Source: Prostheceraeus crozeri (taxonomy: Eukaryota > Platyhelminthes > Polycladida > Euryleptidae). Taken from it: 64,000 bases of DNA. The notes under the pieces are model-generated. The model was not told where the DNA came from and did no database searches. It saw only the letters and a list, made by a program, of their open reading frames with translations. The DNA is taken from NCBI GenBank assembly GCA_907163375.1, contig CAJQUW010007770.1:62001-126000 (forward strand), written 5' to 3'. Position 1 is the stretch's first letter. Each line of letters starts with the position of its first letter. The position numbers and the translations under genes were made by a program. Shown here one piece after another: positions 29,185-39,933 of this stretch.

Positions 29185-30006
29185 TGATTACATCTGTGTC
29201 AATCTTTTGCATTTGTTCTATGTTTGCGTGGGTCAAGTTTGACAAATTTTGTTTCGCCTATCGGAAACACGTAGAAGTTAAAGGTCGCAAGAAATGAAAC
29301 ATGAACCTATTAAAGTTTGGCAAGCATAAATCACTTTGAGAAACTAATTTGCAGTATCCCATTTAGCAGCAAGAATTTGCAATTATGATTAGTTTCAGTA
29401 ATTTGATTCTTCTTAACCCATCAACGCCCAAATTCATATTTTAAGTATATAATATCGTCTACGGAAGTGCTCCCGATAACTTATCAAATGCATCCCCAAA
29501 GTTTCAAAAGCTAGCGACTTGTAGTGTCGCTAATTTTACTAATTAAATATGTTTTAAAAATGTGATCTCATGCTTCAGTCAATTATTGAAAACCATTCTC
29601 ATAGTAAAGAGTCAACTTAACCTACATGAAAGTACACAGATCTGCCTACGTGCTGCTAAATCAACCTCTTGATTCCTTGCTATGGCTGGAGTCCGATTTC
29701 TACTTGCACGTATGTTTCACTTCTACCTCAAAACGTTCAATCTGAAAGCTTCTTCTTAAATATCAAAGCTTCACCGATAATTTAATTGGATTTTTACATA
29801 AAATGCTGGTAATTTTGCCAGTATACTCGTAGAATAACTACTAAATGTTGAGACATGCAAACTTGTGTTGCAAATGATCATCAGATAAGCCTTGAATTTG
29901 TTGTAGAATATAATTATGCATTTTAAGAGTCAACGTATTCCATGATGACTCAAAAGGACACGAACATGCACGAGGACATGAACATGTAAGGAACTTCGGT
30001 ACTTAC

Positions 30007-30165
30007 AAGTGGCCAATTTCATGCACCCATAATTTTGGATAAATTCCGAAGGTACCGGCATGAGTCCGTGTACTCAGCACGATGCCGCAGTTATAGAATG
30101 GGGAACAGGCACTGTTCAAATTTGCGGCAACTCCATGAGTTCCTCTGAATTCCAACCTTGCATTT
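30007..30165 (-). CDS. Host metalloprotease exon with HExxH motif
   Basis: 159-nt exon: acceptor TTGATTTTCAG before 30165, donor GTAAGT at 30006-30001. It encodes NARLEFRGTHGVAANLNSAC, then CGIVLSTRTH, and ends WVHEIGHL. HEIGH is the zinc-binding helix, with the catalytic Glu. The phase (2 in, 2 out) matches the exons on both sides. The upstream CxxF..C pattern resembles secreted reprolysin-type proteases. Confidence 0.75.
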
Positions 30166-31757
30166 CTGAAAATCAATCACACTTGAGATCAGTTAAAGTA
30201 GAGCTCGGTAAATCTGAAAGTCATTCATGATAAATCTTGGCTACTCTAAAAGACATTCACACTGAGCTCCAGTTACGCTTAAGATTAGTCACACTTAACG
30301 TCAGTCACATCAAACGATAGTGACATTAAACGTCAGTCACATCAAACGCCAGTCACATTAAACGGTAGTCACACTTGAGATCAGTCACACTTGAGATCAG
30401 TCACATTTCAGATCAGTCACATCAAACGTCAGTCACACTTAAGATCAGTCACATAAAGCGACAGTCACGCTTCAGATCAGTCACATCAAACGCCAGTCAC
30501 ACTTGAGATCAGTCACATTAAACGTCATTCACACTAAAAGTCAGTCACACAAATGATCACAATAAAATTCAGTCGCTAGAAGCTGCAATTTTTATCTTGG
30601 TACTAAAATGTCCAATATCTGAGTTTCACAGACTATTGTGTATCCTTGCCACAAGCTATGAAACAGAAATGTTGGATATTGAATTGGCCTTGTGGTAGAC
30701 AGTTCGCTTTGTGATCGATAGACATTGGTTCAAACTTTAATTGGGTCAAACCAAAGATGATTATAGCTGGCACACTGCATTTTTGCTTAACACTCAGCAC
30801 AAAAAATGACGGTGGGATAAAGAACAACTCGGCCACATGGAAGAAAGATTCCGCTCCTAGTGTGCTCACGAGAGTAGACAAGGTATCCATTTATTTCTTT
30901 TATTTGGATATTTTAATAATAATATATAGTATTACAGCTTTTGGCTTTTGAATCAAATTCAATTACATTTGATATTGCGAGTGCATATGCTGCAAAAAAT
31001 TAATAATGCATATTTGACATTGAACGCAGTATGATGGTATATCGTAAGGTTTTAGTTATTTGATATCAAAAGATTGAAATTCCTTTGCTTTCACAAGCAT
31101 GCAGCTGTTATGAAACGGTAGCGGAGTCTTCTAAATTCAATAAACATTTTTAAAATTGGCCCGGTCCGGTGAGTTCTTCTGACGAGGGGTTCGGACTGTG
31201 ATTTGTGATTTTAAGGCCGTCTTAATACAGTTATAATTTATACTTAAATAATCAATAATCATATTTGAAGATTCAACCAAGATGCTCACTTGTTCAGTGA
31301 TGAAGTTGTAATGAGCATTCATAGCTCAAAACACACAGTCACCAAAATAAATGGCAATTTTTATGCCTATTTGTAAGCAGAAAGTTCTAAATTAAATCAA
31401 GAGACGACAGTGATTAAAAAATTTCCAAGAATGGTGGACGGAAGCGGGAGATAATAAAACTTAAAAATATAATCCTAGTGGAAAATCCTGGAACGATTTA
31501 GATGATTCAAAGTTCACTGCGCATAAATGCAATTAATACCTAAACTAGAGATCCATACCCTAGTACGGAGTAGGATCCAAAAGGCTGGTCGACCCAACTT
31601 TTTAAATAGAATATTTGAATATTCAGTTGCATCCTCAGTCGAAAAATTGGAACATTTCATCCAATATCAGGAATCATCAGCAGGCCTAGTTCACATCTCT
31701 CAACATCGACACAACTACCCATTTAAAGTTGCAGCCATGGCCGGGTAAAGTTCAGTC
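30166..31757. other. Intron of the metalloprotease gene with minisatellite
   Basis: No coding is recognised apart from simple repeats (next entry). Short frames at 30633-30951 on both strands lack domains and splice support. Confidence 0.45.
30280..30560. repeat. AGTCACAYT minisatellite
   Basis: About 18 degenerate units alternate TCAGTCACATTAAACG with TCAGTCACACTTGAGA, with a period of ~18-19 bp. This looks like slippage-driven simple sequence. Confidence 0.75.
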
Positions 31758-31803
31758 AGTGAAATTTCGACGGACATTAATTGAATATCACTTTAAACAC
31801 ACA

Positions 31804-31876
31804 ACTGGCAAATCGCCTGAGTTAGTGCGCCATAACTTGTATATTATAGGCGCATTAACTGAGGCGACTTGCCAGT
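31804..31876. repeat. 28-bp-arm hairpin
   Basis: ACTGGCAAATCGCCTGAG... pairs with ...CTGAGGCGACTTGCCAGT with few mismatches around a 17-nt AT loop. It lies downstream of the reverse-transcriptase fragment on the minus strand and may be its 3' terminal structure. Confidence 0.75.
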
Positions 31877-32011
31877 AGTGTGATGATAAGTGTTTTATTC
31901 GATATGAATGAAAATCTTACATTTCAGCAAACATGCAGAAGTAAGTCAAGATGCATAATTGTGTAAAAATGATACAATTTAGCAGAAAAGCAATCACAGT
32001 TATACACGTAT

Positions 32012-32569
32012 TTACAATAACATAGGCTGCTTTATCTCCTCTATACACAGACCAGATTTGATGGAATTATGGAGGTAGGTACAAACGGGTAAGAAAGCAC
32101 GAGAACGACGGGATGACATCTGTAGTGGGACAGAATAATGTCCGGTATGTTTCAGTTTTTGAGGAAGCATATCATGCAAAATGTGTTGTGGAGAAGACAT
32201 GCGATCAAAAATACGTAAGGCACTTTTTCGTCGACGAATCAACAGAGAAGTAAATTTATTACAATCACAATTGCTACCGCATATTATAAAATGAGCTTTC
32301 TTGTTCACTCTTTCAATCTGCTTCGTCAATTTACAATTCAAACCAACAAAAAGAGGTCCGCAATACTCTAAAATTCCAAGAATAAAAGAAGAATACAAAG
32401 CTAATAAATGATCCTTTGATAAATGAGATCGTAAATTCCGTAAAATAAAAAGTCTTTGAGCAGCCTTCTTAGTGATGATGTCAACATGACTACTCCATTT
32501 CATTGCTTCATCATACACAACACCAAGCAGTTTGATTTCAGGTTTCATATTCCATTTATCAGGAATCAC
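32012..32569 (-). pseudogene. Non-LTR retrotransposon reverse-transcriptase C-terminal fragment
   Basis: About 185 codons, open. KLLGVVYDEAMKWSSHVDII, then AAQRLFILRNLRSHLSKDHL and LYSSFILGILEYCGPLF form the thumb/connection pattern that follows the RT palm in CR1/Jockey-type LINEs (LG...L.W..H....K...RL..LR...Y...I...LEY). The catalytic palm (YxDD) and endonuclease are absent, so it is a 5'-truncated copy. Clade assignment is uncertain. Confidence 0.7.
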
Positions 32570-32728
32570 AACTTCACTTAGTGTGTTTAATGAATGCCTG
32601 TCGAAATTTCACTAACTTGCTAATGGCAGACCAAACTTTTCGCTGGAAAATAGCGCTGCCTCTAGACACGAAGGCGGAGGTATTTGAAGAAATTCTAGTA
32701 AACCTGATACGTTCGACAACAAAGATGC

Positions 32729-33145
32729 ACTAGGTGACATCGCCACGCGTAATTCACGGGTAATTACGGAGCACCCCAAACATCCGTGGTCAAAGACATT
32801 CTATTCTTCTACGCGCGTACATACGCTCTGCACTAAGAATCAGAAATCACTTATTCTGATGCTGTTGAAACATGGGAAATGTTTATGAATACGTGCGGTC
32901 GAGCGTTTACAGTTATGAATAAGTTTATGAATACGTTGTCGCTTGAACCACGGATGAACCGCTAAGCATGTTCTGTCTTCCCTGAGCATGAAATAGGTCC
33001 TATCACATTGTTCAGCCTCTGATACATGAGACGCAAAGTCTACGCAGCAGGACTGCCGACAGATGTTGCAGCAATGTCCCGCATAGCCACGGATGTTTAG
33101 GGTCACGTGTAATTGCGCTTGATTGAGCGTGGCATGCCACCTAGT
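32729..33145. mobile_element. MITE family B, copy 2 (417 bp)
   Basis: ACTAGGTGACAT(C)GCCACGC at the left and GCGTGGCATGCCACCTAGT at the right. It is closely similar to 1981-2401 along its length, including ACATTCTATTCTTCTAC and CATGGGAAATGTTTATGAAT. Confidence 0.8.
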
Positions 33146-34736
33146 GTGTTCAAGCTTGATCCCCCTGTCGAAACTTTTATCTAGCTCCTGAACGGAGGAA
33201 GATACGAATTCCAAATTTGAAATAGCTTATTTTGTACGTATTTCACAGTTTCCCACCAATTTTGAACAACATGGACTTAATACTTTTGTCACAATGAGAT
33301 TTCAGAAATTTGAACATACGACAGATTTGTTGAATTTTGCACTATTTTCTATTTAAATGTTTTCAGGTAGTCCATTAATTAATATGTTAATATCATTCAA
33401 AATTTTATAGAAAAAGAGTTCTCGATGTCTATTTGGACCTGATTCAATGGATAAATTAATATATCCCTTGCAGATTCTATTTAAATGACTTCGACGTTTC
33501 GAATTCAAAATTCAGAATTTGAAATGGTTTCTGAGATAGAGCAAGAAATAATAGCCATAGTAAAAAATTATCTTTTTGACCTTTGACCTTGCATTTTTAA
33601 AACCTCCGCAGTGACCTTGAATATCAAAGCAATGATCATATTCTAACTGGTTATGATGAGAGCTTTCATTTTGGAGCCATTTTTCTTTTGAATTTGGGGA
33701 CCATTATTTTTCGGTTTTAGCTAACAGCCCTCCCCTAGCCGAGCGTGCTTGTCAAAACAACCCCAGTGGGGCGGAGGGTCAATTGTCAAAACAACTTTTC
33801 CGGAAAGTATAGGAAACCACTTAGAAAAGCTGAACTCGTCAACCTAATTTATGATTGGCCGCCGCGTGGAGCAAATGAGCCATTTCATTTGGAATCCCAT
33901 CTGCATGTCCCAATAGTTCACGCATTTATGTCATTGTCACCCCGTCCCTTTTTAAGTGAGAAGTCAATAACGTGGCTTGTCCGCAAGGTTTTTGCGATTC
34001 ATATCCTATTAATATATTATTAATAGTAAGCGTATTCCTAATTCGAAATATCCAAACTTGTTTCTTTTAGCTATATTCAAACCGCAATTATGACTCGTGT
34101 CCCACTCGTTAAGAAGTTCTTAGAGGACGTCAAGGAGCAATCGGCTCCTCGCTGATATCAAACTGGAGAGTTAGCGATTGTTGGTTGGCTAAATTTGTTT
34201 TATTGCTCAATATTTGTACACAAAATATCATCGCAAAATGTGAAAGTCGCTTATTAATTTTTTTTGTAGAAATGCGTCTAAAATCCAAATAGCGTTTGTA
34301 GGTTGGCGACGTTAAGTTGCCTTATAACCTAATGGGATGTTTCTTTGCAAACTTTGAGCTGATTTATTTTCGCCAACCGACGAATATAGTGAATATTGTA
34401 TCAATCTATACTGAGCAGTAAGTAGAAAATGCTTGTTAAATTACCCACTCCATATGAAAATACATTGCATACTCCTAGTCTGATCTGTTCAAAAGAATTT
34501 TTATTTTAAAATTCATTAAAAGCGTAAACTAATAAAGGTATTTATTCTTCCAATTAGAGTGTCGCAGTGAATACAATACAATGAGTCACAATATTTGTTA
34601 TTTGATGTAAATTATTGACATGTCAGGAGATGTTATGCAAACATGAAAAACACACGGGTACTCTGATTTATCCTATCATGGATTAAAAAAGCTCGTCTAT
34701 CCCCAAAAGTGAGAATATTGTTACTACGGAAGCCTG
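33146..34736. other. Non-coding DNA, no gene recognised
   Basis: Only short frames. A 92-codon frame at 33745-34023 has no recognisable domain. This is probably intron of the minus-strand metalloprotease gene. Confidence 0.4.
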
Positions 34737-35175
34737 GAATAATAAAATAATATTTAGGTGAATATATATATTGAAAAAAATTATAAAAAATATATGTGAA
34801 TATTAATTAATTAAAAAAAAAAGAAATGATATATAAAGTTATGTAAATATTGAATATAATGATAAATAAATGAAATAAGAATAAATAATTATATTAAATC
34901 GAGAAGATTTATAATCAAAATATTAATAATATGTGAAATATAAAATAATTGGGATAAAAAATATCTAGATTAAATAAATAAATATAAATAAAATATGAAA
35001 TTTATATTGATATAAAATATAATATATATAATATAATATAAATATATAAGGTAAATAAATATAAAGTATATAATATAATAAAATTAAATAATTTAAATTA
35101 TTGAATGAATAAATAATAGAATAAGAAATATAAATAATATTGATAATAATAATATATAATTTATAATTATAAATG
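34737..35175. repeat. Extremely AT-rich low-complexity block
   Basis: About 440 bp made almost entirely of A and T, dominated by ATAAATA/TAATATA words. It has no coding capacity and begins and ends abruptly. Confidence 0.85.
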
Positions 35176-35618
35176 GGCTGATTTACCGGCGATAACATGG
35201 TATAAACGTTTACCTCGGCGCCAGCGCTTGCAATACAGTTTTTATAATTGATATCGCAATTGACATACAGAATGATCATATATGAACCTATTGATATGGA
35301 AGGACTGAATAGCTATGCCAAGCAATTGAAGCAGCGAAAAATTACATAGTTATCCGCCAGACATCTGATACGAAAACATCAGATTGAAGCTGCGAATTCG
35401 CGAATGGAGGGCTGCGCGAACTTCGTCAAGTGGAATATGCTGCATTATGAGGTTGAAACAGTGGAATGATCAAAATGTAGCTGACAATTCCACCAAGCTT
35501 TTCGCAATGATTCGTTCCACAGCGCAAGTTGTGTCGCAGAGGTCTCACACCTTGGAATGATTTCTTTATATTTATGGTGATCAAACAATGTTCAAATGTG
35601 CTGGGAAATATTACTTAC

Positions 35619-35755
35619 TCGTCATGGAACCAGATAGGTGACATCCCATTTCCTGTTTGTGCTTCTTCATACAGCTCATTTGCATATGGGCACAATTTTC
35701 CTGCTGTATTCGAAGAGATTTGCAGTTTTGCGGTACCAAGAATCTTGCTTTTCCC
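35619..35755 (-). CDS. Host metalloprotease exon upstream of the zinc-binding exon
   Basis: 137 nt: donor GTAAGT at 35618-35613, acceptor CCTTCACTGGTAG before 35755. It encodes GKSKILGTAKLQISSNTAGK, then LCPYANELYEEAQTGN and WFHDE. It ends in phase 2, which fits the 30007-30165 exon exactly. The residues would belong to the catalytic-domain N-terminus or propeptide region; I do not recognise a motif in them. Confidence 0.55.
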
Positions 35756-35835
35756 CTACCAGTGAAGGATTAATTATCAAAAACAAAAAGTACCACAAGC
35801 CTGCATAGACGTTCTTTCAATTCATTGTCTGAGGA

Positions 35836-35931
35836 TACAGCGCGTGATGTACGCGTGGTAGAAGACTAGAATGTCTTATAACACACGGATATATAGGTGT
35901 TGCTCCGTAATTACGCGTGGACCAAAAGTGA
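35836..35931. mobile_element. MITE family B fragment
   Basis: The reverse complement matches the first ~95 bp of the family: AGGTCAC...CGCGTAATTACGGAGCA...AGACATTCTA...TTCTAC. Confidence 0.6.
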
Positions 35932-37660
35932 CCTATTATACCGTATACAGTGTATAATTGTGTTTTTTCAGAAATATCGAAAACCGGTTTGCGATTTCCA
36001 TAATGCCGGTTTATTTTTCTGCTGGGTTTTTATTGTGTAATTTTGCTGATACAAATATTGCTATAGAATATGAAAAAAGTCTATCGAACTTCAAAGTCTA
36101 TACAAAATAATCATCGGTTATACTCAACATCCTCACAACCGTATTCAATTCTGAAGCAACTGTTGTGAAGAACATGAGTAAGAGACTAACGAGAGGATTT
36201 TCAAGGTCTGTTGCGGCCTTAATTGGATCACTACCTTACTAATTCTCACGTTTTTCTACTACATACAAAGTACTGCTCTCTATCTTTAGTCGGAGCTCTT
36301 TTTTTAATTGATAGGACTACCGCATTAGAGTCGCAAAACCGGATCATCTTTGCTAAACCGTGTGAGCAATGATAAGCCGGTATTACGGGTTATAAAGAAT
36401 GGAAACAGAAAGTTACATATAAGCATAGTTTTCATCGATCAAATCTTGTTGAAGGTAGCGAACTGTATTAGGTGTCGAGAGTGTTATGTTCAAAAGCAGT
36501 TCACAATCCTTGATTACCGAAGATTTCTTTCTGATAAAATACTTGAGCGAATGGCGATGAACATCTTGTATCTTGTCTGGTCGAACGTTGGGATACCAAC
36601 AGTGGATAACACTCTCTCCGCTTCACTGAAATCGCATCTAGCGGTGAACTTGTGCAGGGAACGAGTTAGTACATGAAAATGTCACATAGCATACTACACC
36701 CTTATACCTACTGCAAAGCTCTGCGTCTGCCCGCCACAGTTCATTTGCTTTGAGAAATTGAGTGAGCTAAATAAAATATTATTGATAGAGAGCAAGAAAC
36801 TCCCTAGATGTCACTATTTTTCCATTGAAATTACAGAACATACATTTGTTATCTCTGTATTTCTAAAAAGCAATTGATTGACCCGCAGCGCAGCGTTTTG
36901 CAATAGGTTAGAGCGTGTAGGATGCTATGTAAACAGTTTTATGTACTATCCTCGTTCCATGAACAGGTCGCGCTATCTCCCGGATTACGATGGAGGGCGT
37001 GGAGAAGACATCGTAAATACTGTTGAAGATGAATCCGAACTGTGTTCTGTTGATGAACATCACTTGTTGTGTGAGGACTGATCAGATTGTCATCTTTCTG
37101 ATGGATTTCTGTTGCAGAGCAATTTGAAGTGTTCTTTCAGGATTTCTTCCAGTGTTTCATCGCTTCTGAGGACATCCTCACATTCTGTTTCTTCCGGATA
37201 TTGACGATCGATTTTGAAACTTTTGCTTTTTTGGTGATTTAATCTTTCTACTATAAGCTTTGATATTCATAAATTCCCTGGTTTCAGGGTGTTCAAAATG
37301 AGAATACTCAATTTTTTATGTTGACTAAGTAGAAATAAAAATATTTTAAATCTTGGCCCTATTAAAGCTCATCCTGACATAGATGTATTGAATTTCTATG
37401 CGTACTGACAAGAGAGTGAAAATGCTCGCATGTTTATCGATGAAAAACATGCGTCTGTGACCTACTTTGTACAACTCACTATGAGCCTGCACCTTAATGA
37501 TGCCTATAATTGATCTACGAGGTAAGATTGCTCAAGCACATTTTGATTCTATTGGTTTTGAGCATCTTCAAGTTTTGTTACATGTATATGTGTAGGACGC
37601 ATGGTCGCTATCATTATGAAGTATCATGTATTGATCGTTTGAAACTCAGATTTATGGCTG
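35932..37660. other. Non-coding DNA, one possible coding stretch
   Basis: Most shows nothing. On the minus strand, about 37245-37090, the frame DRQYPEETECEDVLRSDETL...LLCNRNPSER and a stop has protein-like composition, but it lacks good splice sites and a recognised family. Confidence 0.3.
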
Positions 37661-38450
37661 TTTTAAAGATGAGCGTCGGGTCGGTTAGGAGAATGTCTGC
37701 ACCCGAACCCGACTTAAGAGTTCCAGACCCAACCCGACCGAACCGAAAAAAGTGCCAGAACCCGACCCGACTCGATTATATACGAAAAATCAGAAAGAAA
37801 ACATTTCTATATATCAAGCTAAAGCTTGATAATAACTGGGAGATACCGGGCTCGCCGTAGTTAATTTCTTAGTAGTAGTTGCGTGAAGTTTATTTAAAAT
37901 ACGCAGTATAGTAATATATATTATATATATATATACGTATATTTATATATATATATATATATATTATGTATATCCTGCGAGCCACGTCTACATGTCATTA
38001 TGAGAATGAAGGCCCTTACAGAACCATAAGACAGATCAATAATTTGCTAAGATCTTTCGTTAGTTTAGAAGCAAAATATGTAGCGCCAAAGTATGTTATT
38101 GATCAATAATTCACAATGAGATAATATGAATAAGCCACAACTTTTTGAAAAACTTCATTTAACTACAGAGTACACAGAGCAGTACTAACTTCACAGAAAT
38201 TATTTTTATAAGTTGTAAAACATTTGTTCAAATTTGTTTGCTCCAACCGAAAAAACGAGTTCGGGTTATTTCGGGTTTTAGATAAAAGAGGTAATTCCGA
38301 CCTGACCCGATCCGATTTCTTAATTGCTTACCGAACCCGACTCCGATCCAAGTTCTTATTGCTCTACCGAACCCCGACCCGAATCCAAGTTCTTAATTGC
38401 TCTACCGAACCGATCCGAATACGAGGATTGGCTTGGGTAGGTTTTCGGTA
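37660..38450. repeat. CCGACCCGA simple-repeat pair around a TA microsatellite
   Basis: CCCGACCCGAACCGA-type degenerate repeats at about 37675-37785 and 38240-38450 flank unique sequence and a (TA)n run at 37912-37965. The two arms are partly inverted (CGGGTCGG at the left, CCGAACCCGA at the right). This may be a foldback-type element. Frames through them encode RPDPTRP-like repeats and are not genes. Confidence 0.5.
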
Positions 38451-38880
38451 GGATCGTCATCTTTACTGGGCTGCATTGTTTTGTCGGTGATGCACGAGTA
38501 CATGCGGAGCGCATTTAGTATTCGACCTTTTTACCAATTTTTTTTTTTTAGTTTTTTTTTTCATAGCCCTAAACATGAATCTTTTTGCTCAATGTGTACG
38601 AGTATCTTTTGGGGGACAAATCCCACTTTGATAAATATCAATTTTGGAACTTACAAATTCTGCATACTTATCTGAACCACATTTGCCAGGCGAAACCTTG
38701 AGTTGGTACGCCGTTGCGAAGCCAAGTTTCTCAGGAGTTTGGTGTTTTGGGGAGTTGTACCATTTGTTGACTGTAAATGTTTTATTGAACGCTTTTGATA
38801 ACCGATACAGCACAGATTTATTATCATGTGATGCATCAAGAACTAACTGAGAACGGTCATTCTACAGACGAGTAGGTGCA

Positions 38881-39933
38881 GAGGGTTGTTTCCGGGATTT
38901 CCCAGGAAATCAGTAATTCGATAAAATCGATTTCCTGGGAAATATTCGGGATCACGGGAGATACATAATATTTGTGATTAGGTTCAGCCAAGATATTAAT
39001 GGGTATGATTTGTCGCTCTTTTGTATTATGTGTAATTTCGGTTTCAAAAATAAACAACTGTTATTTGGATGACTTCGAGTTTCTATTGTCTTAAGACAAT
39101 AGATTAAACGCTTACAATTTTCAAAAATATTATCCATTTATTAAATGGTTCGATCATTTGGTGCTCTATATTTTTCTCAAATGCCATTTCAAAACTCTTG
39201 AGTGTTGTTGTGAGTTTGACAGTGTTTTAAAAATGTTTATTGTAGGTTTGTGTTTCAATAACATGATATGTTTACGCTTATTATGAAGTTTTCAAATGTT
39301 AATGAATAACAGGAATTTTTCAAAGTTTGGGAAATTCTACAGTTAACCGGTTGGTTAAAGTGAGTGCAGGGCATCTAGCTAGTATTTTTAATGTTACCTA
39401 TAACCATAGTGTAGAAGACTCTTTGTCATTATGAATTTAAAGTGATCGAGTTTAACGAAATGTTTACGAATGTAATCATAACCTCGGTAACATCAGGTTC
39501 GAATATCTTATCATAGTATTCTTATCAAGTTACTGCTGCCTAAAAGAATGAGGGGTCAAACTTGAGTGCTGTTCAAAAAATGGGACACCTAAATTTTTTA
39601 ATAATTTATTACGTCGTGTCGGGAAGCTCTGTCAGAGCATGTTTATGAATACCCAAGTTTTATAGCTAATAAGAATCTTTGGAAAGTTAGCTTTTAAATG
39701 ATGTATGCCTTCTTGATGTAAACAAATATAAAGGCAGGAGTATCGATTGAAATTGCTGAAAATGTAGCTGTCCAATAATTTTTTTCACACGGTATATATT
39801 TACATGTATTTTACCCTCGAGTTATTCTAAAATATTTTTGATAATCTATCATCAATGTATACGGATTGTATACCTAACTAATTTATTTCCGGGAATCCCG
39901 GGATAAGATTTTTCGGGATATACAACAACCCCT
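38881..39933. mobile_element. Possible non-autonomous DNA element (~1.05 kb)
   Basis: GGGTTGTTTCCGGGATTTCCC at the left and ...CCGGGAATCCCGGGAT...ATACAACAACCCC at the right are imperfect inverted ends. Inside are palindromic CCCAGGAAATC/GATTTCCTGGG sequences. No TSD or protein is recognised. Confidence 0.35.

Larger units (their letters stand above)
31758..32613. mobile_element. Inverted-repeat-bounded unit carrying a LINE reverse-transcriptase piece
   Basis: AGTGAAATTTCGAC at 31758-31771 has its exact reverse complement at 32600-32613, with weaker matching for ~20 bp further in. Inside are a minus-strand reverse-transcriptase fragment (32012-32569) and a 28-bp-arm hairpin (31804-31831 with 31849-31876). 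No clear TSD was seen. Confidence 0.55.

Noticed and set aside
32840-33214. 124-codon minus-strand frame, and the similar one at 2199-2396
   Set aside because: Both lie within family-B MITE copies and have no domain.
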